Part shown: piece by piece, positions 15,764 to 22,580 of the stretch
Layout of the letters: every line of letters begins with the position of its first letter
How positions within the stretch are numbered: position 1 is the first letter of the stretch
Assembly: GCA_035559775.1 (NCBI GenBank)
Contig: DATMAU010000040.1
Span: 1 to 29,453, forward strand
DNA: 29,453 bases
Direction: 5' to 3'
DNA from: AG1 sp035559775
Lineage (GTDB): Archaea > Thermoproteota > Thermoprotei_A > Sulfolobales > AG1
Program-made: the position numbers and the translations under genes
Notes under the pieces: model-generated
Told to the model about the DNA's origin: nothing
The model's database searches: none
What the model saw: the letters and a program-made list of their open reading frames with translations, nothing else

Positions 15764-17032
15764 TTACTTAGAGAAAAACCTATCCAGCGTGGTTTGTGTT
15801 CCTGAGTATCTATCAACCCTGATCAGATCCTTGACCATCAACTCCTCTTTGACTATCGATATAGCCTCAAGGAGGCTTTCCGGCTTTTCAGGGCTTTTCA
15901 TCAATGATCTCCTAACAGTCTCCCTAATATGCCAGTTACCTACAGAGGCATAGTAGCGAGGCGTTATCTCCCTAATAACTATTATAGATGCCCTCTTACC
16001 CCTTCTGTAAAGGCTCTCAAGCACGGCTAGCCTCGCTGCCTGATAACCCCCATCCATATATACAGCTTCTCCTGATACTCCCTCCCTATTTCTTATAATG
16101 ATCGGTTTCCTCGCTATACCTGTAAATATCGTATTTGGATGCCAGATCTCTATCCATTCGTAGCTATAGGGTCCTGGGTATAGGATCACCCAGAACCTGT
16201 TACCAAGATATTCACACCTATATAGCTCTATACTATCAACGCTATCCATACTCCTTATCTCTCTATGGATCTTCATCGCTATAGTTGTATCAACAGCTGT
16301 TATTGCCCATCTAGTCGGAACAATCCTCCTATTCTTTGGGAGACCTAGTAATCCGAATGATAGGGCTCTCTGGATAGTATAGATCGATACTCCCTGCTTA
16401 TATAGCCTCCATATAGCCTCCGAGGCCTTTAGCTCATCACTATATATCTTCTCAATCTCTCCCGGAACCTTGGGGTTGCTACCTATATGCACGCTCTCGG
16501 CAACAGCTATAAGGCCTTGGGGAGGCATCCGCGGATCTAGAGGTATATTTGGGCTCGAGAGGGACTTGATCTTAGCCTCAGCATCTACCGGGCGTGAAGA
16601 AACCATTGCAAATGGAATCTCAACCCTATATAGATCTTTATAGTTTTTAGCATTAACCCTCAACAATGCGGAGACCATGCTCGATCTCAGCTCGATGATC
16701 TCCTCAAGACTCTTAGTACCCCACCAACTTTCAGGCGAATCATAGGTAGCAGCATTATCAACACCAACACCTGGTGGTATGCCAACCAGCACAGGAACCT
16801 CTGGATAGCCACTCTCTCCTACCAAGCCGCTAGGAGGTGTGGCACCAGAAACGCTAGAACCGCGGATCTTCACATATGATCTGAAGCGCGAGCTGAACCT
16901 GATCATCAACGGGCATTTAGGAAGCCCGCATAGTTTCCTATAACCCTTACACCTAACACAGAGAAGGGGTGAGATCTCTTTACCCATATCGGCAAAATGA
17001 ATCTCCATATGCGTATCTAAACCCACCATCAT
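15764..17032 (-). CDS. nreA: NreA-family DNA repair protein with PCNA-interacting tail
   Basis: Archaeal Nre proteins protect against DNA damage together with the PCNA clamp; biochemical activity is still unclear. Evidence: an N-terminal zinc-finger-like cluster of four cysteines (C25, C28, C35, C40 in CVRC...LCGLPKCPL), the conserved GGYQAARLAVLE helix in the C-terminal half, and a perfect PIP box at the very end, QTTLDRFF (about residues 413-420). Length 422 is normal. The frame starts at ATG 17032, directly repeated as ATG 17029; a third ATG at 17008 would remove eight residues before the zinc finger. A palindromic TATA element (17051-17066) puts the transcript start near the first ATGs, so it is likely leaderless. 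It stands alone, convergent with the TFS-like gene. Confidence 0.88.
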   Translation of the reverse strand: MMVGLDTHMEIHFADMGKEISPLLCVRCKGYRKLCGLPKCPLMIRFSSRFRSYVKIRGSSVSGATPPSGLVGESGYPEVPVLVGIPPGVGVDNAATYDSPESWWGTKSLEEIIELRSSMVSALLRVNAKNYKDLYRVEIPFAMVSSRPVDAEAKIKSLSSPNIPLDPRMPPQGLIAVAESVHIGSNPKVPGEIEKIYSDELKASEAIWRLYKQGVSIYTIQRALSFGLLGLPKNRRIVPTRWAITAVDTTIAMKIHREIRSMDSVDSIELYRCEYLGNRFWVILYPGPYSYEWIEIWHPNTIFTGIARKPIIIRNREGVSGEAVYMDGGYQAARLAVLESLYRRGKRASIIVIREITPRYYASVGNWHIRETVRRSLMKSPEKPESLLEAISIVKEELMVKDLIRVDRYSGTQTTLDRFFSK

Positions 17033-17050
17033 ATATAAACTCTGTGAACC

Positions 17051-17066
17051 AGCTATATATATAGCT
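17051..17066 (-). promoter_or_regulatory. palindromic TATA promoter of nreA
   Basis: AGCTATATATATAGCT is a perfect 16-base palindrome centred about 28 bases before the first nreA ATG, the right distance for a leaderless archaeal transcript. A second AT-rich element, TTTATATA, follows at 17033-17040 and could drive a start nearer ATG 17008. Confidence 0.5.
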
Positions 17067-17544
17067 GATCCCTAACAGTATAGCTCGTTATAGTTGGGGC
17101 CACATGTGTACCACATGCAGTGCCGCGAGATCTAGGCTTTATTTCAACCACGCTCGGTAATACCAGCTACCTCACCCTCGGCTTTGCTAGTCTCAGAACC
17201 ATTTTTCACCGACACTCTCTTTTACTATTGAGGGAGACGCGTGTTTTAAACCCCTTCAGTTTAGGTCTTTAAGGTAATACTGATAATTGTGTGCAGATAT
17301 ATTTAGACAATGATAAATTTAAAATCCCGTAGACATATATTTAACCAACGGATCTAGTGGGAAAGCTGATAAAATAATTACAAAATTTATGATAAGCGAA
17401 ATTATTTACAATAATTAACCGAGATCTAATAATTAAATCTCTAAAGGCAATTACGTTATAGCCACCGTTGGGACGAATAGAACGAGGTATTGCAAGTCGA
17501 TTATTTAAGATAAGTATGCATAGTATATCTCGGGCTCGACGTAT
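17067..17544. other. intergenic region, possible minus-strand leader and AT-rich half
   Basis: The nreA-proximal half (17067-17260) has a minus-strand TATA-like TTTAAAAC (17243-17250) followed by GGTGA (17206-17210) and short frames (see findings). The distal half (17280-17540) is very AT-rich and shows an imperfect palindrome at 17421-17441 (GAGAT...ATCTC arms with TAAT/ATTA inside). A TATTTAAGATAAG stretch near 17501-17513 may be the promoter of the next gene. No gene longer than about 35 codons is supported. Confidence 0.4.
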
Positions 17545-17841
17545 TTGGCTACTAAGAAGATCCATTATCTCGATATGCTGGGCCTTGCAATTAATGGGCT
17601 TTTAAAGAGTGTTAAGATGGAGAGCTGTACTAGTAAAAACTCCAAGATCCAGAAGTCAAAAATAATAGGTATAACCAATCAGGGGGAAGAGCTAGAGACA
17701 GACTGTATAGAGTATCAGAGGATAGTCAGGACATGGATAATAATAAAGCATTATGAGAAGTGGAGCAAATATATAGTTATAGAGGGTGGAGAGGCAAAGG
17801 CCGCAGATTTTGATATAGAGCCTAGTACCGAAACACAATAA
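17545..17841 (+). CDS. small hypothetical protein, unknown function
   Basis: I do not recognise this protein of up to 98 residues. It reads as an N-terminal hydrophobic helix (LDMLGLAINGLLKSV), a Lys/Ser-rich stretch, then a beta-rich segment (RTWIIIKHYEKWSKYIVIEGG) and an acidic tail. Codon use (ATA, AGG, GAG) matches neighbours and the frame is clean, which favours a real gene. Start is TTG 17545, with ATG 17575 as an alternative; neither has a ribosome site. A TATTTAAGATAAG element near 17501-17513 fits a leaderless or short-leader transcript. It lies next to an AT-rich gap and is convergent with the putative nuclease-fold gene. Two cysteines, no zinc motif, no clear membrane span. Confidence 0.5.
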   Translation: MATKKIHYLDMLGLAINGLLKSVKMESCTSKNSKIQKSKIIGITNQGEELETDCIEYQRIVRTWIIIKHYEKWSKYIVIEGGEAKAADFDIEPSTETQ

Positions 17842-17877
17842 AATATCAGGAATCCTAGACCTAGACTTGTGAGAGCC

Positions 17878-18471
17878 TTAAAGCAGAGTAACTATATATC
17901 CATAGGTGTCAGACCAGTTTTTACCTGAGGTGTAGAGTTCTAGAAATCCTTTCGGATCTATCTCGAAAACCTTTCCCTGATCTACATGTAATATATATAT
18001 GTGATCAAGCCTAGCTTTCATAATATCATCAATACTAAGGGGAGGATTCTTATAATAAGCATTGATCATATCGCTTAGTTGTTTCACCTCTTCAGCACTC
18101 CTTTCAGAAGGGTTTTTAAGCAGGGCAGGAGGTATTGGGGGTAGATAATATATAGGGAACGCCAGCACGAATCTATCACTATGAGCACCATACCTAGCAG
18201 CCTTACCAATAATCCTTGCCCTTAGATACTCGACAGGATCTACTGAGTGATCGGCTGGTGTAAAACCTGTCTCGATCTCAACTATAGTCTTGCTACCATT
18301 CTTGGTAGCCACTACATCAGCAACCAAGCCTCCAAGGGGGGATTCGACATCTACATCCTCATAACCCTCCTCCAGTAGATGGGCTGCTACCAAGATCTCC
18401 ATTACGCTGTGGTTTATTGATATAGATCTTCTCTTGTTAAGATCATATAGCTTTAAGGCGAGACTGATCAA
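17878..18471 (-). CDS. uncharacterised protein with possible PD-(D/E)XK nuclease core
   Basis: The 197-residue protein begins with a helix, then the strand-turn-strand pattern of restriction-endonuclease-like folds: LVADVVATKNGSKTIVEIETG, giving D52, then E65-I-E67, with a glutamate in place of the usual lysine of the E-x-K motif. The conserved-looking helix before it (HSVMEILVAAHLLEEGYEDV) suits the fold, as does the following helix (about 80-95). The middle has a Pro-rich PIYYLPPIPPALL segment. No membrane span. Start TTG 18471 is the first in frame; no ribosome site, but a TATA-like AATATAAAGG is near 18477-18486. It may be a nuclease or a fold relic. Unlinked to any defence gene here. Confidence 0.65.
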   Translation of the reverse strand: MISLALKLYDLNKRRSISINHSVMEILVAAHLLEEGYEDVDVESPLGGLVADVVATKNGSKTIVEIETGFTPADHSVDPVEYLRARIIGKAARYGAHSDRFVLAFPIYYLPPIPPALLKNPSERSAEEVKQLSDMINAYYKNPPLSIDDIMKARLDHIYILHVDQGKVFEIDPKGFLELYTSGKNWSDTYGYIVTLL

Positions 18472-18682
18472 GCGGCCTTTATATTCTTTTGGGATGTTAT
18501 CGAACTTGCTTGTATATGAGATGAGTGTTAAAAGAAGCCCTTCTTCTATTAGAAAGCCCCTATGATAGTCTAGTCATACGCGGTATATATTGAACATGTA
18601 TTGAATGATACCATAGATCCAGGTTGGTTGTTTTGGTAGCTAGTCATAGCGTGTGGACTGATAATGTTAAAGATCCGTAGTA
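18472..18682. other. intergenic region between NAC and the nuclease-like gene
   Basis: Both flanking genes are on the minus strand. The region contains the TATA-like element of the downstream gene (about 18477-18486) and a tight inverted repeat AAGAAG-CC-CTTCTT (about 18532-18545), which may help end the NAC transcript. No frame or RNA gene is supported. Confidence 0.35.
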
Positions 18683-19072
18683 TTACCTTTTAGATCTTTC
18701 TTCGTTAAATATCATTATAGCCTTAGCTATATCGCCACCAGCTTTTCTAAGCAGCTCTCTCGCCTCTTCATAGCTAATACCTGTCTGTTCCATTACGAAT
18801 GCTATGTCGTCTTGGGATATGCTGCTAACCCCTGTCCTTGCACGCTCCTCAGCGCCACTTGTTTTCTCACCCTCTCTTATCTCCTTGATATTGCTTCCTA
18901 TGATCTGAAAGATCTTCTGGTCTTTTAAAACCATCATGTAAACCTGAGGGCTTTCTATCATGATCTCCTTATCATCAGCCTCTATTAATACGAGCTTAAC
19001 CCCCTTAAGCTCTTCGATCTTAATACCCATTCTCTTCAACTGCCTCTCAAGATCTCTTGATAATGGAAACAT
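18683..19072 (-). CDS. nac: nascent polypeptide-associated complex protein
   Basis: Archaeal NAC, a homodimeric chaperone that binds nascent chains at the ribosome exit. The 129-residue protein has the NAC beta-barrel domain (about residues 15-65: GVKLVLIEADDKEIMIESPQ and IFQIIGSNIKE) and a C-terminal UBA domain (about 87-125: DIAFVMEQTGISYEEARELL then GGDIAKAIM). Length and domain order are exactly those of the family. ATG 19072 is supported by a GGGAG ribosome site a few bases upstream, so this transcript has a leader. It is divergent from the beta-CASP nuclease gene, sharing a 68-base promoter region. No anomalies. Confidence 0.93.
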   Translation of the reverse strand: MFPLSRDLERQLKRMGIKIEELKGVKLVLIEADDKEIMIESPQVYMMVLKDQKIFQIIGSNIKEIREGEKTSGAEERARTGVSSISQDDIAFVMEQTGISYEEARELLRKAGGDIAKAIMIFNEERSKR

Positions 19073-19140
19073 TATTTCTCCCTAAGCTTTATTCTTAGAG
19101 AAATATATTAACCCCTAATACTCCAAGTTAATGAAGAATA
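19073..19140. promoter_or_regulatory. divergent promoter, nac and beta-CASP nuclease
   Basis: The 68-base gap contains AAATATATTAA around 19106-19116, which can serve as a TATA element on both strands. On the plus strand it is about 26 bases before the ATG at 19141 (near-leaderless); on the minus strand it leaves a leader with the GGGAG ribosome site of nac. Confidence 0.5.
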
Positions 19141-20406
19141 ATGGGTCAGAGGCTACACATACTTGGCGCTGGAAGGGAAGTGGGGAGAGCAGCAATAGCT
19201 ATTGAAAGAGAGGGTCAGTTTATACTTCTAGACTATGGTGTAACTTTTGACGACAATGACATACCAGTGCTACCACTAACAATCCCCCCTTCGAGGATTA
19301 GGGCCCATATAGTAACCCACTCACATCTAGACCATGTAGGAGCATCCCCGCTCCTCTATGTTTCCGCTGAACCCAGAGCCTATATGACCCCTATCACAAG
19401 AGATATATCGAGGCTCATGCTATATGACTTCTTAAAAATATCATCGTATTACCTCCCATTCGAAACAGCTGAAGTAGATCGATTCCTAGGCAATACAGAG
19501 TCTATGGACTATGGCAACGAACGAAGCATAGACAGCTTCACAGTGCGTTTTAGCGATGCAGGACATATACCAGGATCAGCGATGGTTCTTCTAGAAACAG
19601 GCGGAAAGAGAATCCTATATACAGGCGATGTCAACACTATTGAAACAAGGCTCGTAGGGCCTGCTGACACTAGCAACATGGATGCTGAGGTATTGATAAT
19701 AGAATCAACATACGGCGACATAGATCATGCTGATAGAAAGACTGTTGAAGATAGATTAATAGAGTCGGTGAAAGAGGTGGTAGAGAATGGAGGAACAGTT
19801 CTGATCCCTGCCTTCAGCTTAAGCAGATCGCAGGAAATACTGGCGCTCCTCGCAGAAAGGCTTAGAAATATTCCCATAAGCTATGACGGTATGATCAGAC
19901 CTATAACAGAGATTATGCTTAGATATAAAAAATATATAAGAAGACCTGAGGCGTTAGAAGAGGTTGAGAAGAGATGCATCCAAATAGATAGCTGGAGCAT
20001 TAGGAGAAAGATATGGCGAGAACCCGGTGTCATAGTCGCAAGTGCAGGAATGCTGAAAGGAGGACCCGCACTATACTACCTCAAGAGGATAGCTGATAAC
20101 AAAAACTCAGCAGTGTTTCTCGTAAGCTACCAGGGAAAGAATACCCCTGGAAGAATGCTGCTGGAGAAAGGAGTCTTTATGGAGAACGGACCAAGAGTCG
20201 TTGCTAGAATAGAGTGGTTCGACTTCTCAGCCCATGCCGGAAAAACAGGCCTCCTATCGATTGTAAAGAGCCTAAAAAGCCTGGAAAAAATCATAATAAT
20301 ACACACAGACCCCGATGTGGGCGAGTCATTCGCCAACACTGTTAGGAGAGAAACAGGAATTGACGCTATCCTACCCAGAGTAGGCGATGTAATAGAAATC
20401 CTATAA
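19141..20406 (+). CDS. beta-CASP metallo-beta-lactamase ribonuclease (aCPSF2 / RNase J-like)
   Basis: Zinc-dependent RNA-processing exo/endonuclease of the beta-CASP group. The metallo-beta-lactamase motifs are complete: HSHLDH at residues 60-65, GHIPGSA with H142, and TGD with D163; beta-CASP motif A is ESTYGD (about E188) and the C-terminal motif is FSAHAGKTG (about H365). No KH domains precede the catalytic part, which separates it from aCPSF1 and fits aCPSF2, known in crenarchaea as a 5'-3' exonuclease. 421 residues is the usual size. ATG 19141 is probably leaderless or nearly so. It is divergent from nac and convergent with the nucleoside phosphorylase. Exact polarity (5'-3' exonuclease) is assigned by family only. 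Confidence 0.88.
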   Translation: MGQRLHILGAGREVGRAAIAIEREGQFILLDYGVTFDDNDIPVLPLTIPPSRIRAHIVTHSHLDHVGASPLLYVSAEPRAYMTPITRDISRLMLYDFLKISSYYLPFETAEVDRFLGNTESMDYGNERSIDSFTVRFSDAGHIPGSAMVLLETGGKRILYTGDVNTIETRLVGPADTSNMDAEVLIIESTYGDIDHADRKTVEDRLIESVKEVVENGGTVLIPAFSLSRSQEILALLAERLRNIPISYDGMIRPITEIMLRYKKYIRRPEALEEVEKRCIQIDSWSIRRKIWREPGVIVASAGMLKGGPALYYLKRIADNKNSAVFLVSYQGKNTPGRMLLEKGVFMENGPRVVARIEWFDFSAHAGKTGLLSIVKSLKSLEKIIIIHTDPDVGESFANTVRRETGIDAILPRVGDVIEIL

Positions 20407-20520
20407 CGAACTTGAACACCCGCTTTCCAGAAGACTAGAAAACAACGTGACAAAACACTTAGTTTTATATGTTATCAATCTAGGTCATAAAGTCCCTATG
20501 CATGTTATTTACGACACATT

Positions 20521-21261
20521 TTAAACCTCTATCAATGTATCGGCTATGATCCTTGCCACCTCAATGAATCTCTCCTTAAGCACCTCAAGCGATGATAAAA
20601 CCGAAACCCCTTTAACAAGATTATCGCTAGCTACGAGAACACACGCGGATCTAATACCTCTGAGTCTAGATATTATGAAGAGCGTAGCACACTCCATCTC
20701 AACAGATATGATCCTCTTGGAAGACCATCTAGAAACAAAACCCTCACTCTCAGCGTAGAAGGCGTCTGAGCTATACACAGATCCAATCCATATCTTCCCC
20801 ATCTTGTTAGATAAATTCTTATAGATCATATAGGTTAACTCTATATCAGGCGATGCCGGATAAGCGGTATCATTTCCAACATACATGCCAATACCGCCTC
20901 CGAGAGGATATGCCGCGCTATCTGCAACAATCACATCGCCTATATCTATGCTATCGATCATGGCGCCAGTGCTACCAAGCCTAACAATATATCTAGCCCC
21001 CATCATGTTTAGCTCCTCAAACACTATAGCTGCTGAGGGTCCTCCTATACCATGGGTAGCTATGGTCATGGGGAAGCCTTTATATAGTCCCGTGAATACA
21101 AGATACCCTCTATACTCATTAACAAGCCTAGGGTTCTCAAGAAGGTTTGAGGCGAGAGCTTTAGCCCTCCCCGGATCGCCGACCGCTATTACTCTGGGCG
21201 CTATCTCACCCTTATGAGCTATGATATGTGCAGGCTTTCTCTCGTCCAAGAACCCCACCAT
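20521..21261 (-). CDS. nucleoside phosphorylase (PNP/UDP family)
   Basis: Phosphorolytic cleavage of a nucleoside to base and ribose 1-phosphate, for nucleoside salvage. Motifs: phosphate-binding GDPGRA near 28-33, RLGSTGAM near 94-101 with the family arginine, the ribose-binding VEMECATLF near 188-196 and a late ASDN stretch for base recognition. It is 246 residues, the trimeric/hexameric NP-I class. In hyperthermophilic archaea, this family covers purine, uridine and 5'-methylthioadenosine phosphorylases; the exact base specificity cannot be decided by eye, though the overall look is closer to uridine/hexameric PNP. ATG 21261 lies about 26 bases from a TATA-like GTTATTTATC (about 21281-21290), so it is leaderless. 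Confidence 0.88.
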   Translation of the reverse strand: MVGFLDERKPAHIIAHKGEIAPRVIAVGDPGRAKALASNLLENPRLVNEYRGYLVFTGLYKGFPMTIATHGIGGPSAAIVFEELNMMGARYIVRLGSTGAMIDSIDIGDVIVADSAAYPLGGGIGMYVGNDTAYPASPDIELTYMIYKNLSNKMGKIWIGSVYSSDAFYAESEGFVSRWSSKRIISVEMECATLFIISRLRGIRSACVLVASDNLVKGVSVLSSLEVLKERFIEVARIIADTLIEV

Positions 21262-21441
21262 AAGGAATGTTTTTATGGATGATAAATAACCGCTTGATCT
21301 TTTATCTTAACGATCCGGCGGGAGAGATCTTGTGAAAAGTTGAGGTCAGATCTTCTTGATCACGTGGACAAAAGCGTTAAAGATCCAGTAACAACATGGA
21401 GGGAAGAGCTTATAAGATACACATGGCTTAATCTCTACCTT

Positions 21442-21447
21442 GGTGAT
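21442..21447 (+). promoter_or_regulatory. ribosome binding site deciding the RHH regulator start
   Basis: GGTGAT with a three-base spacer to ATG 21451. The in-frame upstream TTG at 21340 would add 37 residues unlike the family, so this site marks ATG 21451 as the start. Confidence 0.75.
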
Positions 21448-21450
21448 CAC

Positions 21451-21693
21451 ATGAGAATAATAACTGTAAAGATCCCTGAGACCTATTTGGAAGGGTTAGA
21501 GGAGCTAGTCAACATAGGGAGATACACCTCTAGAAGCGAGGCTATAAGAGCCGCTATAAGGGATTTGTTAAAGAGAGAGCTATGGGAGATATCTAGCAAT
21601 ACCGCTAATGATCGTGAAAACGAGCGTGAAGAAACAGTTGAGATCGGTAGGAAGCTTGATAGGAGTAGCAGAGTGGTGAGACTAACCCTATAG
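21451..21693 (+). CDS. ribbon-helix-helix (CopG-type) transcription regulator
   Basis: This is an 80-residue DNA-binding protein of the RHH class. The N-terminal strand MRIITVKIPE is followed by helix 1 (TYLEGLEELVNIG), the RYTSRSEAIR turn and helix 2 (AAIRDLLKREL), the textbook CopG/NikR N-terminal pattern. The remaining 35 residues are charged (NDRENEREET) and do not match the NikR nickel domain. ATG 21451 is chosen on the ribosome site at 21442-21447; a longer frame from TTG 21340 exists, but its first part is unlike RHH proteins. It is convergent with the nitrilase-like gene (17-base gap) and follows the divergent nucleoside phosphorylase promoter. It may control neighbours or itself; no operator is proven. 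Confidence 0.85.
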   Translation: MRIITVKIPETYLEGLEELVNIGRYTSRSEAIRAAIRDLLKRELWEISSNTANDRENEREETVEIGRKLDRSSRVVRLTL

Positions 21694-21710
21694 ATCCCAG
21701 GCTCGTTACC

Positions 21711-22568
21711 CTATAGCTCTGCGCTAAGGAATCTTTTTCTCTTAAGCCACGAGTATACCTTCTTGATCGCTGAGACATCCCTCCTAAAGTCTTTTCTAGA
21801 AGCCCCTCTCCTCTCGATTTCGAGAAACGATATGCTCTCCTCAAACCCCTTGATCTCGTCCTTGATATCGCCCTCGGGATCCACTATTATTGTAGGGACT
21901 TCGAAGAAATCACGACCATTGGAGGATACTATGCCGCCTAGGCCCACCACATGGATCGCGTTCTCGATAGCCCTAGCTATAAGAAGGCTTCTATATCTCC
22001 TGAAATCTTCACTAAGCCTGAAAAACGATACGATAATCTCAGACCCAGCTATAGAGAGGGCATGGGCTATCTCAGGTACTAGTAAATCCTCCTCAGACAT
22101 AAGCCCTATAAGGACGCCAACGTCAGCAACTACCAGCTCGTTCCCAGATGATATGAGCCCGAAGTCCCCGCTACCAAGGACTATCTTTCTATACTTAGCT
22201 ATAACACCCCTATTAGGTGTTATAAGCACTGAAGTGCTATACAGCCTCGGACCCGCTCTCTCTATAATAGGACCAGCAAGTATCATGACCCCTGTCTTTT
22301 CAGAATAAAGCCTCAATACATCTGTAGTACCGCCAGGTATTCTTTCTGCATACGATTTCTTAAAATATTTCCTCGGATCTCCCTCTATAGGGCTTTCTAT
22401 AACAGGGCCTAGGTGGAACATTGCTGGCAATAATACCAACCTAGAACCCTTCTCCTTAGCCATTGTCAGTATCTCAAAGATCCTCTCTAGATTCTTCCTC
22501 TTCATCTTATACCTAAGCCTCATGTGGGGAACAGCGATGATTATCTTTTCTCTCTTATACTCTCTCAT
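21711..22568 (-). CDS. nitrilase-fold (carbon-nitrogen hydrolase) protein without catalytic residues
   Basis: The 285-residue protein follows the nitrilase superfamily layout: an N-terminal IIAVPHMRL strand, RLVLLPAMFHLGP, the lysine segment AKYRKIVLG (K128), VGVLIG...VPEIAHAL, and the closing FFEVPTIIVDPEGDI. But the catalytic triad Glu-Lys-Cys is broken. The PE-x-F glutamate is alanine (A49 in LPAMF), and the nucleophile position after VGVLI is glycine (G155); the whole protein contains no cysteine. It cannot be a normal amidase. It follows the reverse gyrase stop by 12 bases on the same strand, with its own GAGGCGAT ribosome site (22575-22582) overlapping that stop, so the two form an operon. 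Possible roles: scaffold, regulator or ligand sensor (inference). Confidence 0.85.
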   Translation of the reverse strand: MREYKREKIIIAVPHMRLRYKMKRKNLERIFEILTMAKEKGSRLVLLPAMFHLGPVIESPIEGDPRKYFKKSYAERIPGGTTDVLRLYSEKTGVMILAGPIIERAGPRLYSTSVLITPNRGVIAKYRKIVLGSGDFGLISSGNELVVADVGVLIGLMSEEDLLVPEIAHALSIAGSEIIVSFFRLSEDFRRYRSLLIARAIENAIHVVGLGGIVSSNGRDFFEVPTIIVDPEGDIKDEIKGFEESISFLEIERRGASRKDFRRDVSAIKKVYSWLKRKRFLSAEL

Positions 22569-22580
22569 AGATATATCGCC

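Noticed and set aside
16401..16421. Tandem repeat TATAGCCTCC twice inside nreA
   Set aside because: Only two copies, in frame, and explained by the coding sequence (Glu-Ala-Ile-Trp-Arg-Leu-Tyr on the minus strand).
17341..17565. Minus-strand frame of 74 codons in the AT-rich spacer
   Set aside because: No ribosome site or promoter, and it overlaps the start of the better-supported plus-strand gene at 17545.
21340..21450. N-terminal extension of the RHH regulator from TTG 21340
   Set aside because: The added residues do not resemble the family, and GGTGAT three bases before ATG 21451 marks the later start.
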